A stretch of 48,451 bases of DNA from Anaerolineales bacterium (GTDB lineage: Bacteria > Chloroflexota > Anaerolineae > Anaerolineales > Villigracilaceae): assembly GCA_016789365.1 (NCBI GenBank), contig JAEURH010000013.1:1-48451 (forward strand), in the 5' to 3' direction. The notes beneath the pieces were generated by a model. It made no database searches, was not told where the DNA came from, and was given only the letters and a program-made list of their open reading frames with translations. The first letter of the stretch is position 1; each line of letters starts with the position of its first letter. This document shows, piece after piece, positions 33,638 to 41,840 of the stretch. The translations under genes and the position numbers were made by a program.

Positions 33638-34753
33638 ATGAAAAAAAATATTTTGAAATACTCTATGTTGTTTGTAATTCTCACAATTCTCGTCACTGCT
33701 TGTGGTGCACAAACTGCTGAGAATACAGAATCCGTCCCAGAAGTAGTCTCTTCTAATGTGATTGCTGAGGGTAGACTTGAACCTGTGCAAGGCACAAATT
33801 TAACTTTCCAAGCACGTGGCATTGTGGAAGAAGTTTTGGTCAAAGCAGGGGATAGTGTCAGCAAGGGAGATGTTTTAGTTCGGCTGGCAAATGCAGGCGC
33901 GGCAGAGGCGCAGGTTGTCATCGCACAAAATGCTTATGATTTACTTCTTCGGAATCAAAGTGGTGACCGTGCAAAATTATGGCAAGCCTATATGAATGCT
34001 CAAATTGCTCGTGCCAATGCCGAAGAAAAATGGGAAGCCCTTAATGTCGATTCGATTGAAGACCGCATTGAAGATATCGAAGCCGATATTGAAGATTTGA
34101 AAGACGATTTGCAAGACGCGCAAGATGAATTTGATAAATATAAAAATTTAGATGAAAACAATTCGCGCCGTAAAAATGCCGAAGATGATGTAGAAAAAGC
34201 ACAAGAAGATTTGAACAAAAAAATTCGTGAACTTGAAGCAGAGATTCGCAAACGTGATGAAGTGAAAGCAATTTATGATGCCGCACTCGCCGCCGAAGCC
34301 GAAGCAAAATATCAATACGAAATTAGTTTGGATGGTCCGAATGCCGACCAACTCACCCTTGCCAAAGCCAATTTAGATGCGGCGCAAGATGCTTTATCCA
34401 ATTATGTTTTGGTTGCACCATTCAATGGTGTAATTGCAGATGTGAATGTAAAGGTCGGTGAGCAAGTTGGACCTGAAACTCGTGCTGTAAGCATTGCCAA
34501 CTTTAATTCATGGATTGTGCGAACAACCGATGTGACTGAATTAGAAGTTGTGAAATTAAGTGTGGGTCAGCAAGTGACTTTGAATCCTGATGCTTTGCCA
34601 GAGTTACAACTCACTGGTGAAGTGATTGAAATCAGCAATGCCTTTACGCAACAAGGTGGTGATATTCTTTATACGGTACGCATTAAGGTAAATGAAAAGG
34701 ATGAACGTTTGAAATGGGGTATGACTGTGGAAGTGACGTTTTTAGGAGAATAA
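33638..34753 (+). CDS. HlyD/MacA-like periplasmic adaptor lipoprotein
   Basis: 371 residues. The signal peptide ends in lipobox LVTAC (Cys22). A lipoyl half (VIAEGRLEPVQGTNLTFQARGIVEEVLVKAGDSV) is followed by a long, highly charged Asp/Glu/Lys coiled-coil hairpin (about 85-235), the second lipoyl half (APFNGVIADVNVKVGEQVGPET) and a beta-barrel domain. It is the MacA-type adaptor expected for a MacB-like transporter and is the last gene of the cassette, closed by a strong terminator. In a monoderm-like envelope it would be anchored on the outer face of the cytoplasmic membrane. Confidence 0.9.
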   Translation: MKKNILKYSMLFVILTILVTACGAQTAENTESVPEVVSSNVIAEGRLEPVQGTNLTFQARGIVEEVLVKAGDSVSKGDVLVRLANAGAAEAQVVIAQNAYDLLLRNQSGDRAKLWQAYMNAQIARANAEEKWEALNVDSIEDRIEDIEADIEDLKDDLQDAQDEFDKYKNLDENNSRRKNAEDDVEKAQEDLNKKIRELEAEIRKRDEVKAIYDAALAAEAEAKYQYEISLDGPNADQLTLAKANLDAAQDALSNYVLVAPFNGVIADVNVKVGEQVGPETRAVSIANFNSWIVRTTDVTELEVVKLSVGQQVTLNPDALPELQLTGEVIEISNAFTQQGGDILYTVRIKVNEKDERLKWGMTVEVTFLGE

Positions 34754-34764
34754 CATTTACTTGC

Positions 34765-34795
34765 ACACGCCTGTTTTTGTAAAAAACAGGCGTGT
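34765..34795 (+). terminator. Rho-independent terminator closing the ABC/phosphorelay cassette
   Basis: A 14-bp perfect stem (ACACGCCTGTTTTT with its complement at 34782-34795) with a 3-nt loop is followed by CAGTTTTATTT, 11 bp past the adaptor stop. Confidence 0.9.
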
Positions 34796-34845
34796 CAGTT
34801 TTATTTCAAAATAAAACTTTAAGGTACAGACCGCTCACTTTCGCC

Positions 34846-34851
34846 TATAAT
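34846..34851 (+). promoter_or_regulatory. Candidate -10 box, first beta-helix gene
   Basis: TATAAT lies 58 nt before the start codon in the only non-coding space after the preceding terminator. No convincing -35 at 17 nt, so it could be an extended or activated promoter. Confidence 0.4.
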
Positions 34852-34909
34852 TTAGGCGTTGAGGTTTTGGAAATCCAATCTAGTTTTTCTTATATAAAAA
34901 GGAGATATT

Positions 34910-37900
34910 ATGAATCGGCTTCGTTATAGTATGTGGATAGCGGCGATATTTTTTGCGTTGATATTAAGTGCGATGAATGTTGCCCCAGCCTTGGCGGATG
35001 AAGCGCCTCCGCCTGATGTCAGCACCCCTGCTGAAACAGGAGAAGAAGCGACGCCTCCTGCCGAGGGGGCAACTGATTCTGCTTCGTCAGCCGAATCTTC
35101 CAGTGTGGCAGAAATCATCGAATCCCTTCCAGAAGATACAACATTGGTAGTGGTAGATGAAAACGGCGAGGCATTATCCTTAGCCAGTGAAGAAGCGGCT
35201 GAAACGATTGAACTAGCCGACCCACAATGGTGTCCTGTGGGTGTTGTGCCAGGTTCGCCAACTTGTTCTGGAGTGAAAACATCATTCAATGGTGCTAACC
35301 CGCTCACGAATCTCATTCAATGGCTAAAAGATAATCAGCCCAACCAAGCAGGCGTGATATGGATTGAAGCAGGATATGTAGGTACGTCAGGGTTAGAAGG
35401 TGGACCTGTTGTTTTAGAAGGTGGAGATTATGCAACTATGGATAACTTTGCCCTGACCATCAACGGTGGTTGGACAGGCACAGGTACAACATTGAACCCC
35501 AACACACCTTCTACATTCAATGTGGCTTTTGTGATTTCAGGTTGGAAGGGTGCAGTTACTATTAATAATATCGTGGTCACTGGTGCTAGTGGTGTTACAG
35601 ATGCTTTAGGGGTTTATACAGATGGCAACATTACGCTTAACAATGTGGATGTTCACAATAATACAACGAATTGGGGAACATACCTACAAAATGATAGCGG
35701 AACTGGCAATGTAACCGTGAATGACAGCACATTTAATAACAATACTAGTGCTGGTGCTTCGGGTGTAGTGATAGGTTCCAAAGGCACTGTGACAGTTAAA
35801 AACGTAACCGCGAATGGGAATACTTTAAACGGTGTCTATATTGATAACTCCAATGCAACGACTCCAAAAGCAGTGACGATTAACGGCACAAATCATTTCA
35901 GTTACAACGGCTTGGATGGGCTGTACGTTCTAACCAAAGGCGCGATTACCCTCAACAATGTAACCGCAATGGGGAATACAGGCGGCTCTGGCGCGTATTT
36001 GGATAACTGTATTTATAACTTTGGTACGGGTTTATGTAACTTTGGCGTAGCCAACGGCGTAACCATTAAAGGCACAAATAATTTCAGTGACAATGGCTGG
36101 GATGGTTTACGCGTTTGGTCTGGCGGCGTAATTACTGTCAGCAACATCACTGCCAATGGCAATGGCACAGATGCGGGACGCAATGCCGCTAGTGCTTCAC
36201 CAGATAATTTTGATGCTTTCGGCAAAGGGGCATTGTTGCACAACTGGGGTTCGCTGACACCGAAGAATATTGTTGTGAGTGGCACAAATACTTTTAACAA
36301 CAATGCCAGCACGGGCTTGTTGGCATATGGTTGGGGAAGCGTCACTGTCAATAACCTCACTGCCAATGGTAATGGATGTAACTTAACGAAAGAAGTAAAT
36401 AACTTCTACTGCGCAGGTGCCTACTTAGAAGGGCAAGCAGGTGTAACCCAAACAGGCTACGGCAGGTTTGACGGGAACATTGAATATGGCTTACGCGTTT
36501 CCGCCTTTAATAAAGGCGCAGTAGTATTAAACAATTTATATGCCGATAACAATGGCGAAACGGGCGTGAACATTTTTGCTTTTGGCACCCCGCCGATTAA
36601 TGTGACCATTAATGGCATAAATACCTTTACCAATAATGGTGCTGAAGGTTTAGTGATTTTGGCTGATGGTGTAGTTACGCTTAATAACCTCACCGCCAAT
36701 TACAACGGGTTGGATGGCGCCTATATTGATAACACCTCTGCTCCCACACCCAAAGCAGTTATCATTAAAGGCATCAACAACTTTAATGGAAACAGCCTTG
36801 GCGGATTATTCGTATGGAGCAACGGCGTAATTACTACCAACGCCGTTACCGCTAACTTTAACTTAGGTACAGGCGTGTCTTTGGATAATTGTTTTGATGA
36901 TGGTTTTGACAACTGCCTTGTGCCTTCTGCCCAAGCAGTTACCATGACTGGCAATAACACCATGAATGATAACGGTGGCGATGGCGGCTTGTGGCTCCTT
37001 TCACGCGGCGCGATAACTGTCAATAACTTGACCACAAATAATAACAGCGGGATTGGTACTCTTTTGTGGAATCAATATAACAATGCTGTAGGTGGTATCA
37101 CGTTAAAAGGCTTTGGCACATTCTTAAATAACGGCACTTTTAGTGGATTGAACGCTTATAGCACAGGTGCGATTACGCTCGCGAACCTCACTGCCAATTA
37201 CAACAATACCTATGGGGTAGCAGTCAGTAACACCTTTAACCCTGCCAAACCCGCCAATGTAACCATTACCGGCAACAATATTTTTGAAGGAAATGGCATA
37301 ACTGGTTTGCGCATATTCAGTTATGGTGCAGTGGTGTTGAATAACCTCACAGCCAATTACAACTTAGGTGCAGGCGGGGCAGGTGTATATATAGAAAATC
37401 ACACAAGCACTATGGTAAAACCTGTCACTATCAACGGCACAAATATGATGAATTACAACGGTGGCGATGGGTTGGTCATTTTCTCGCTGGGTGCTATCAA
37501 AGTTAACAACCTGATGGCAAGTTACAATGCCGACGGCTATGGTGCTGTATTAGATAATGATGGCTCTGCCACCATTTCTCAACCTGTCACTGTTACAGGC
37601 TATGGCATTTTCAACAATAATACAGATAGTGGTTTGTTAATTTATACAAATGGCAATGTCACTTTGGCTAATATCACTGCCAATAACAATACAGACTATG
37701 GTGCTTATATCCTTGCTGTCAATCCTATCACCAACGGAGTTGCCAACGTCACTATTACAGGTGTGAATACCTTTAACAACAATGTAAATGACGATGGCTT
37801 ATATCTGGTTAACGATGGCATGATTACGTTAAGCAACATCACTGCCAATGGCAATGGAAACATAGGCGCCATGTTAGATAATTTCACAAATGCCAATTCA

Positions 37901-38254
37901 GGTCCAACGGGCATTAAAACCGTCACAGTGAGCGGCGTGAACATGTTTAACAATAATGGATACGATGGCTTATATATTTACGCCAGCGGAAACGTAACCA
38001 TTACACGCATCACTGCCAATTACAATAATGACCCTGGCATTGCCGCGGCGAATGGTGTGACTGTATATTCCAACGCTGGCAATATTGCCTTCACTTGCGG
38101 CTCATTGAATAACAACGAAAACATAGGTTATTCACTGACTGTAACTGCTGGCAAAACCATCACTATCAAAGGTGTTTACACCTTTGGCAATGGCACGCCT
38201 ACTAACTTCACAAGCGGAACAACAACCATCACCCGCGCTTGCCCTTTGCCATAA
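34910..38254 (+). CDS. Secreted parallel beta-helix repeat protein, paralog 1
   Basis: 1114 residues. A signal peptide (hydrophobic segment about 8-28, ending ALA-DE) is followed by an acidic Pro/Glu/Thr/Ser-rich segment (about 30-105) and a small Cys-containing module (WCPVGVVPGSPTCSG). The long remainder (from about 190) is made of repeated rungs: N-rich units such as AITLNNVTANGN, VTINGTNxFxNNG and DGLxVxSxG, the pattern of right-handed parallel beta-helices with asparagine ladders. Paired cysteines inside (NGCNL..FYCAGAYL, DNCIYNFGTGLC) suggest disulfides outside the cell. It ends in TTTITRACPLP, shared by all three paralogs. Related folds include adhesins and polysaccharide-active enzymes; no catalytic residues could be assigned. 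AAGGAGATATT precedes the ATG. Confidence 0.88.
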   Translation: MNRLRYSMWIAAIFFALILSAMNVAPALADEAPPPDVSTPAETGEEATPPAEGATDSASSAESSSVAEIIESLPEDTTLVVVDENGEALSLASEEAAETIELADPQWCPVGVVPGSPTCSGVKTSFNGANPLTNLIQWLKDNQPNQAGVIWIEAGYVGTSGLEGGPVVLEGGDYATMDNFALTINGGWTGTGTTLNPNTPSTFNVAFVISGWKGAVTINNIVVTGASGVTDALGVYTDGNITLNNVDVHNNTTNWGTYLQNDSGTGNVTVNDSTFNNNTSAGASGVVIGSKGTVTVKNVTANGNTLNGVYIDNSNATTPKAVTINGTNHFSYNGLDGLYVLTKGAITLNNVTAMGNTGGSGAYLDNCIYNFGTGLCNFGVANGVTIKGTNNFSDNGWDGLRVWSGGVITVSNITANGNGTDAGRNAASASPDNFDAFGKGALLHNWGSLTPKNIVVSGTNTFNNNASTGLLAYGWGSVTVNNLTANGNGCNLTKEVNNFYCAGAYLEGQAGVTQTGYGRFDGNIEYGLRVSAFNKGAVVLNNLYADNNGETGVNIFAFGTPPINVTINGINTFTNNGAEGLVILADGVVTLNNLTANYNGLDGAYIDNTSAPTPKAVIIKGINNFNGNSLGGLFVWSNGVITTNAVTANFNLGTGVSLDNCFDDGFDNCLVPSAQAVTMTGNNTMNDNGGDGGLWLLSRGAITVNNLTTNNNSGIGTLLWNQYNNAVGGITLKGFGTFLNNGTFSGLNAYSTGAITLANLTANYNNTYGVAVSNTFNPAKPANVTITGNNIFEGNGITGLRIFSYGAVVLNNLTANYNLGAGGAGVYIENHTSTMVKPVTINGTNMMNYNGGDGLVIFSLGAIKVNNLMASYNADGYGAVLDNDGSATISQPVTVTGYGIFNNNTDSGLLIYTNGNVTLANITANNNTDYGAYILAVNPITNGVANVTITGVNTFNNNVNDDGLYLVNDGMITLSNITANGNGNIGAMLDNFTNANSGPTGIKTVTVSGVNMFNNNGYDGLYIYASGNVTITRITANYNNDPGIAAANGVTVYSNAGNIAFTCGSLNNNENIGYSLTVTAGKTITIKGVYTFGNGTPTNFTSGTTTITRACPLP

Positions 38255-38273
38255 ATTATTAGAAATATGTATC

Positions 38274-38310
38274 AAAAAGGCTGTCAGCTGTAAGGCTGGC
38301 AGCCTTTTTT
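38274..38310 (+). terminator. Rho-independent terminator after beta-helix gene 1
   Basis: AAAAAGGCTG/CAGC pairs with GCTG/CAGCCTTTTTT, with one mismatch, 20 bp after the stop. The transcript of the first paralog ends here, so the three genes are separately transcribed. Confidence 0.88.
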
Positions 38311-38311
38311 A

Positions 38312-38436
38312 ATAGACCTCTTGCATAAGTTAAAAATTTATATATCATTGGCATTAGAGAACACCTTCTACGCGAGAAAAAATAATATTTTATTGGGTAG
38401 TGTGCGCTCTCTAGCGCACTTTTGCAAGAAACCTAA
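38312..38436. repeat. Possible degenerate MITE
   Basis: ATAGACCTCTTGCATAAGT (38312-38330) and the complement of 38418-38436 (TTAGGTTTCTTGCAAAAGT) agree at 14 of 19 positions as inverted ends of a 125-bp AT-rich element. A GTGCGCT/AGCGCAC hairpin lies beside the right end. No coding capacity. It fills most of the 290-bp gap between paralogs 1 and 2. Confidence 0.5.
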
Positions 38437-38460
38437 CATAAAACTTTCATGGTGTTTTTG

Positions 38461-38488
38461 TTGCTGATTTACTCGTTTTTTGTATAAT
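38461..38488 (+). promoter_or_regulatory. Predicted promoter, second beta-helix gene
   Basis: TTGCTG (38461-38466) and TATAAT (38483-38488) are 16 nt apart, about 56 nt upstream of the ATG. The position matches the TATAAT in front of the first and third paralogs. Confidence 0.55.
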
Positions 38489-38544
38489 TCACAAGTAGTG
38501 CTTTATTTTTCTTATCCGTGTATGTTCAACCAAAAGGAGATATT

Positions 38545-41500
38545 ATGAATCGCATTCGTTATAGTATTTGGATAATGGCGATATTTTTTGCGTTGATATT
38601 AAGCGCATTAAACGTCGCCCCAGCCTTGGCGGATGAAGCACCTCCGCCTGAAGTCAGCACCCCTGCTGAAACAGGAGAAGAAGCGGCGCCTCCTGCCGAG
38701 GGGACAACTGATACTGCTTCGTCAACCGAATCTTCCAGTGTGGCAGAAGTCATCCAATCACTTCCAGAAGATACAACATTGGTAGTGATAGATGAAAGCG
38801 GCGAGGTATTGCCCTTAGCCAGTGAACAAGCGGCTGAAACGATTGCAGTGGCAGACCCGCAATGGTGTCCTGTGGGTGTTGTGCCAGGTTCGCCAACTTG
38901 TTCTGGAACGAAAACATCATTCAATGGCACTAACCCGCTCACGAATCTTATTCAATGGTTAAAAGATAATCAACCCAACAAAGCAGGCGTGATATGGATT
39001 GAAGCAGGGTATGTAGGCACAACAGGTTTAGAGACTAGCGCCATTATTTTAAGTGGCGCAGATTACACTCACATGGATAACTTTGCTCTGACCATTAATG
39101 GTGGTTGGACAGGCACAGGTACAACATTGAACCCCAACACACCTTCTACATTCAATGTGGCTTTTGTGATTACAGGTTGGAATGGCGCCATTACTATCAA
39201 TAACATCGCGGTCACTGGCGTTAGTAACACATTGGCTTTGTCTGTGCAAACGACTGGCAACATCACCTTAAATAATGTGGATGTTGTCAGTAATGCAACT
39301 TTGTTTAGCGGGGCAAGGCTTGATAACGAGAGTGGAACTGGCAATGTAGCCGTGAATGACAGTAGATTTAATAACAATACAGGTGTCACTCCTAATGGCT
39401 TAACCATTATTTCTAAAGGCACGGTCACTCTCAAAAATGTAACTGCGAACGGAAACTCTGGTTATGGCGTTTACATTGAAAACCATAACGCGACAACCCC
39501 GAAGGCAGTCACCATTAATGGCACAAATCATTTCAGTTACAACGGCTGGGATGGGTTGCGTGTTAAAACCAAAGGTGCCATTACCCTCAATAACGTTACC
39601 GCAATGGGAAATACACAGGGACACGGCGCGTATTTAGATAACTGCGGTTTCAATTACACAACTGACGTATGTACTTATGGCGTAGCCAATGGCGTAACTA
39701 TAAAAGGCTCAAACAATTTTAGCAATAATGGACATGATGGCTTGCGTGTATTTTCTGGTGGTGTGATTACCGTGAGTAACATCACTGCTAGTGGCAATGG
39801 CACACATGCCAGCCGCCCTATTGCTACTGCTTCACCAGATAATTTTAACGCGGGTGGCAAAGGTGCATTGTTGCACAATTTTGGCGCGCTCACCTCGAAG
39901 AACATCGTTATTAGTGGTACGAATACCTTTAACAACAACGCCAGCGCGGGTTTATTAGCGCTTGGCTGGGGGAGTGTCACGGTCAATAACATCACTGCCA
40001 ATGGCAACGGCTGTAACTTAACCTATGAAATAAACGATACATACTGCGCTGGCGCATATTTGGAAGGGCAACGTGCCATAACGCAAACTGGCTATGGTAT
40101 GTTTGAAAATAATAATAAAAAAGGCTTGAACGTGTATGCCCTCGGCACAGGTGCTGTGACGTTGAACAACTTGTATGTTGATAACAACGGCTATATGGGC
40201 GCGAATATTGATGCCTTTGGCTCTTCGGCGTTGAATGTCACGTTAAACGGTATCAACACCTTTAATAACAATGGCAATATAGGATTAAGTATTTATAACA
40301 ATGGCATTGTCACACTCAGCAACATCACCGCTAATGATAACGGTTTAAGTGGTGCTTACATTCTTAATTACGCTTCTGCCACTCCTAAAGCAGTTACCAT
40401 TAAAGGCACAAACAATTTTAATGACAACGGCTACAGTGGTTTGGCAGTGTCTAGCAGTGGCGCAATTACTTTGTCTAACCTTACGGCTAATGGCAACGCT
40501 TTTAACGGCGTGAATCTTGATAATGCGGGTAATCCAGCCACACCTTTCAATGTTACGATTACCGGTAGCAACATTTTTAATGACAATGACTTCAGCGGCT
40601 TGGAAATCTTAACACACGGCGCGGTATTGCTAAGTAACATTACTGCCAATTACAACTTAGCAGTAGGTGGATATGGCGTATACATTGATAACAACAACGG
40701 TTCACTAGCGCGACCTGTCACTATCAATGGCACGAATAGGATGAATGGCAACGGCGGAACTGGATTGCGCATTGATTCATTAGGCGCAATTAAAGTCAAC
40801 AACCTTATGGCAAGTTACAATATGAATGGGTCTGGCGCACTATTGGATAATAATGACATAGCCACCATCTCTCAGCCTGTCACCATTACGGGGTATGGCA
40901 TCTTCAATGAGAATCTTGACATGGGTTTGGTGGTTAACACCAATGGCAATGTCGTCTTTGCGAACATCACCTCCAATTTGAATGGAAACGGTGGTGTAAA
41001 TATTTATGCCGTCAACAATGCCACACTTGCTTCACTTGCCAACGTCACCTTGACTGGTGTAAATACCTTCAACGGCAATATGTCGGCTAGTGGTTTGGTT
41101 GTAACCACAGATGGCATGATTACGGTCAGTAACCTAACTGCCAATAGCAATATCGGTTACGGCGCATCCTTAGATAATCTAATAAATGCCAATTCGGGTC
41201 CAACAGGTATTAAAGCCGTCACACTTAGTGGTGTGAATATGTTCAACAATAACAATTTTATCGGCTTGTATATTTATGCCAGTGGAAACGTCACCCTCTC
41301 ACGTATCACTGCTAATTACAATAATGACCCTGGTGTTGGTCTAAGCCATGGCGTGTATGTACATTCTTTCCTTGGCAACATTACGTTCACCTGTGGCTCA
41401 TTGAACAACAATGAAGGCAGAGGCTATTCTCTGAGCGTGGCAGGTGTAGGTAAAACCATTACTATCAAAGGTGTTTATACCTTTGGTAATGGGTTGATTG

Positions 41501-41550
41501 ATTTCACAAGCGGAACAACAACCATTACGCGCGCTTGTCCTTTGCCGTAA
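38545..41550 (+). CDS. Secreted parallel beta-helix repeat protein, paralog 2
   Basis: 1001 residues from the ATG at 38545 (AAGGAGATATT site; upstream in-frame codons are leader sequence). The signal peptide, acidic segment and WCPVGVVPGSPTCSG module are nearly identical to paralog 1, including at the DNA level, so the duplication is recent. The beta-helix region is about 110 residues shorter: rungs in the middle (around the segment of paralog 1 that holds DNCFDDGFDNC) are missing, as expected from recombination between repeats. The C-terminal rungs (MASYNxxGxGAxLDN, ITRACPLP) match again. Extracellular, function unknown, likely surface or matrix structure or glycan binding. Confidence 0.88.
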   Translation: MNRIRYSIWIMAIFFALILSALNVAPALADEAPPPEVSTPAETGEEAAPPAEGTTDTASSTESSSVAEVIQSLPEDTTLVVIDESGEVLPLASEQAAETIAVADPQWCPVGVVPGSPTCSGTKTSFNGTNPLTNLIQWLKDNQPNKAGVIWIEAGYVGTTGLETSAIILSGADYTHMDNFALTINGGWTGTGTTLNPNTPSTFNVAFVITGWNGAITINNIAVTGVSNTLALSVQTTGNITLNNVDVVSNATLFSGARLDNESGTGNVAVNDSRFNNNTGVTPNGLTIISKGTVTLKNVTANGNSGYGVYIENHNATTPKAVTINGTNHFSYNGWDGLRVKTKGAITLNNVTAMGNTQGHGAYLDNCGFNYTTDVCTYGVANGVTIKGSNNFSNNGHDGLRVFSGGVITVSNITASGNGTHASRPIATASPDNFNAGGKGALLHNFGALTSKNIVISGTNTFNNNASAGLLALGWGSVTVNNITANGNGCNLTYEINDTYCAGAYLEGQRAITQTGYGMFENNNKKGLNVYALGTGAVTLNNLYVDNNGYMGANIDAFGSSALNVTLNGINTFNNNGNIGLSIYNNGIVTLSNITANDNGLSGAYILNYASATPKAVTIKGTNNFNDNGYSGLAVSSSGAITLSNLTANGNAFNGVNLDNAGNPATPFNVTITGSNIFNDNDFSGLEILTHGAVLLSNITANYNLAVGGYGVYIDNNNGSLARPVTINGTNRMNGNGGTGLRIDSLGAIKVNNLMASYNMNGSGALLDNNDIATISQPVTITGYGIFNENLDMGLVVNTNGNVVFANITSNLNGNGGVNIYAVNNATLASLANVTLTGVNTFNGNMSASGLVVTTDGMITVSNLTANSNIGYGASLDNLINANSGPTGIKAVTLSGVNMFNNNNFIGLYIYASGNVTLSRITANYNNDPGVGLSHGVYVHSFLGNITFTCGSLNNNEGRGYSLSVAGVGKTITIKGVYTFGNGLIDFTSGTTTITRACPLP

Positions 41551-41562
41551 AGTAATAAATTT

Positions 41563-41638
41563 CGTCATTGCGAGAAAGACTTGAGTCCGACGAAGCAATC
41601 TCACACTTGATTTGAAGAGTAAATGTTTTGATTGCTTC
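41563..41638. repeat. CATTGCGAG repeat, degenerate copy 3
   Basis: CGTCATTGCGAG (41563-41574) with inner arms GAAGCAATC (41592-41600) and GATTGCTTC (41630-41638). The right outer arm is missing or too diverged to see. Confidence 0.7.
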
Positions 41639-41671
41639 ACTTCGCCCGCACTGATGAACTAATAGTACCAA

Positions 41672-41707
41672 TGGACTGTCATTCTAAAGAAGGACAGTCC
41701 ATTTTTT
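41672..41707 (+). terminator. Rho-independent terminator after beta-helix gene 2
   Basis: TGGACTGTC (41672-41680) pairs with GACAGTCCA (41693-41701), 12-nt loop, then TTTTTT. Confidence 0.9.
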
Positions 41708-41786
41708 GTGAATAACTTAAGAGAATCCTATCAGAAATGAAAATTAGAAAAAAATTGAAATAAAAAGAATCCCTGCTTTTTGTAGG

Positions 41787-41792
41787 TATAAT
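41787..41792 (+). promoter_or_regulatory. Candidate -10 box, third beta-helix gene
   Basis: TATAAT lies 48 nt before the ATG, in the same relative position as for the other two paralogs. The nearest -35-like TTGAAA is too far (26 nt) to be certain. Confidence 0.4.
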
Positions 41793-41840
41793 GACACACG
41801 AAGTTTTAATTGTCTAAATGAGTTTTGAAAGGAGTATTTG

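Noticed and set aside
34924..35316. Open frames opposite the beta-helix genes (for example 34924-35316 and 38559-38942, minus strand)
   Set aside because: They are antisense to strongly supported secreted proteins. Their residues mirror the repeat composition of the sense strand, and they have no ribosome binding site or recognisable domain.
41838..41840. TTG as start of the third beta-helix gene
   Set aside because: The ATG one codon later has better spacing from the GGAG site and matches the starts of the other two paralogs.
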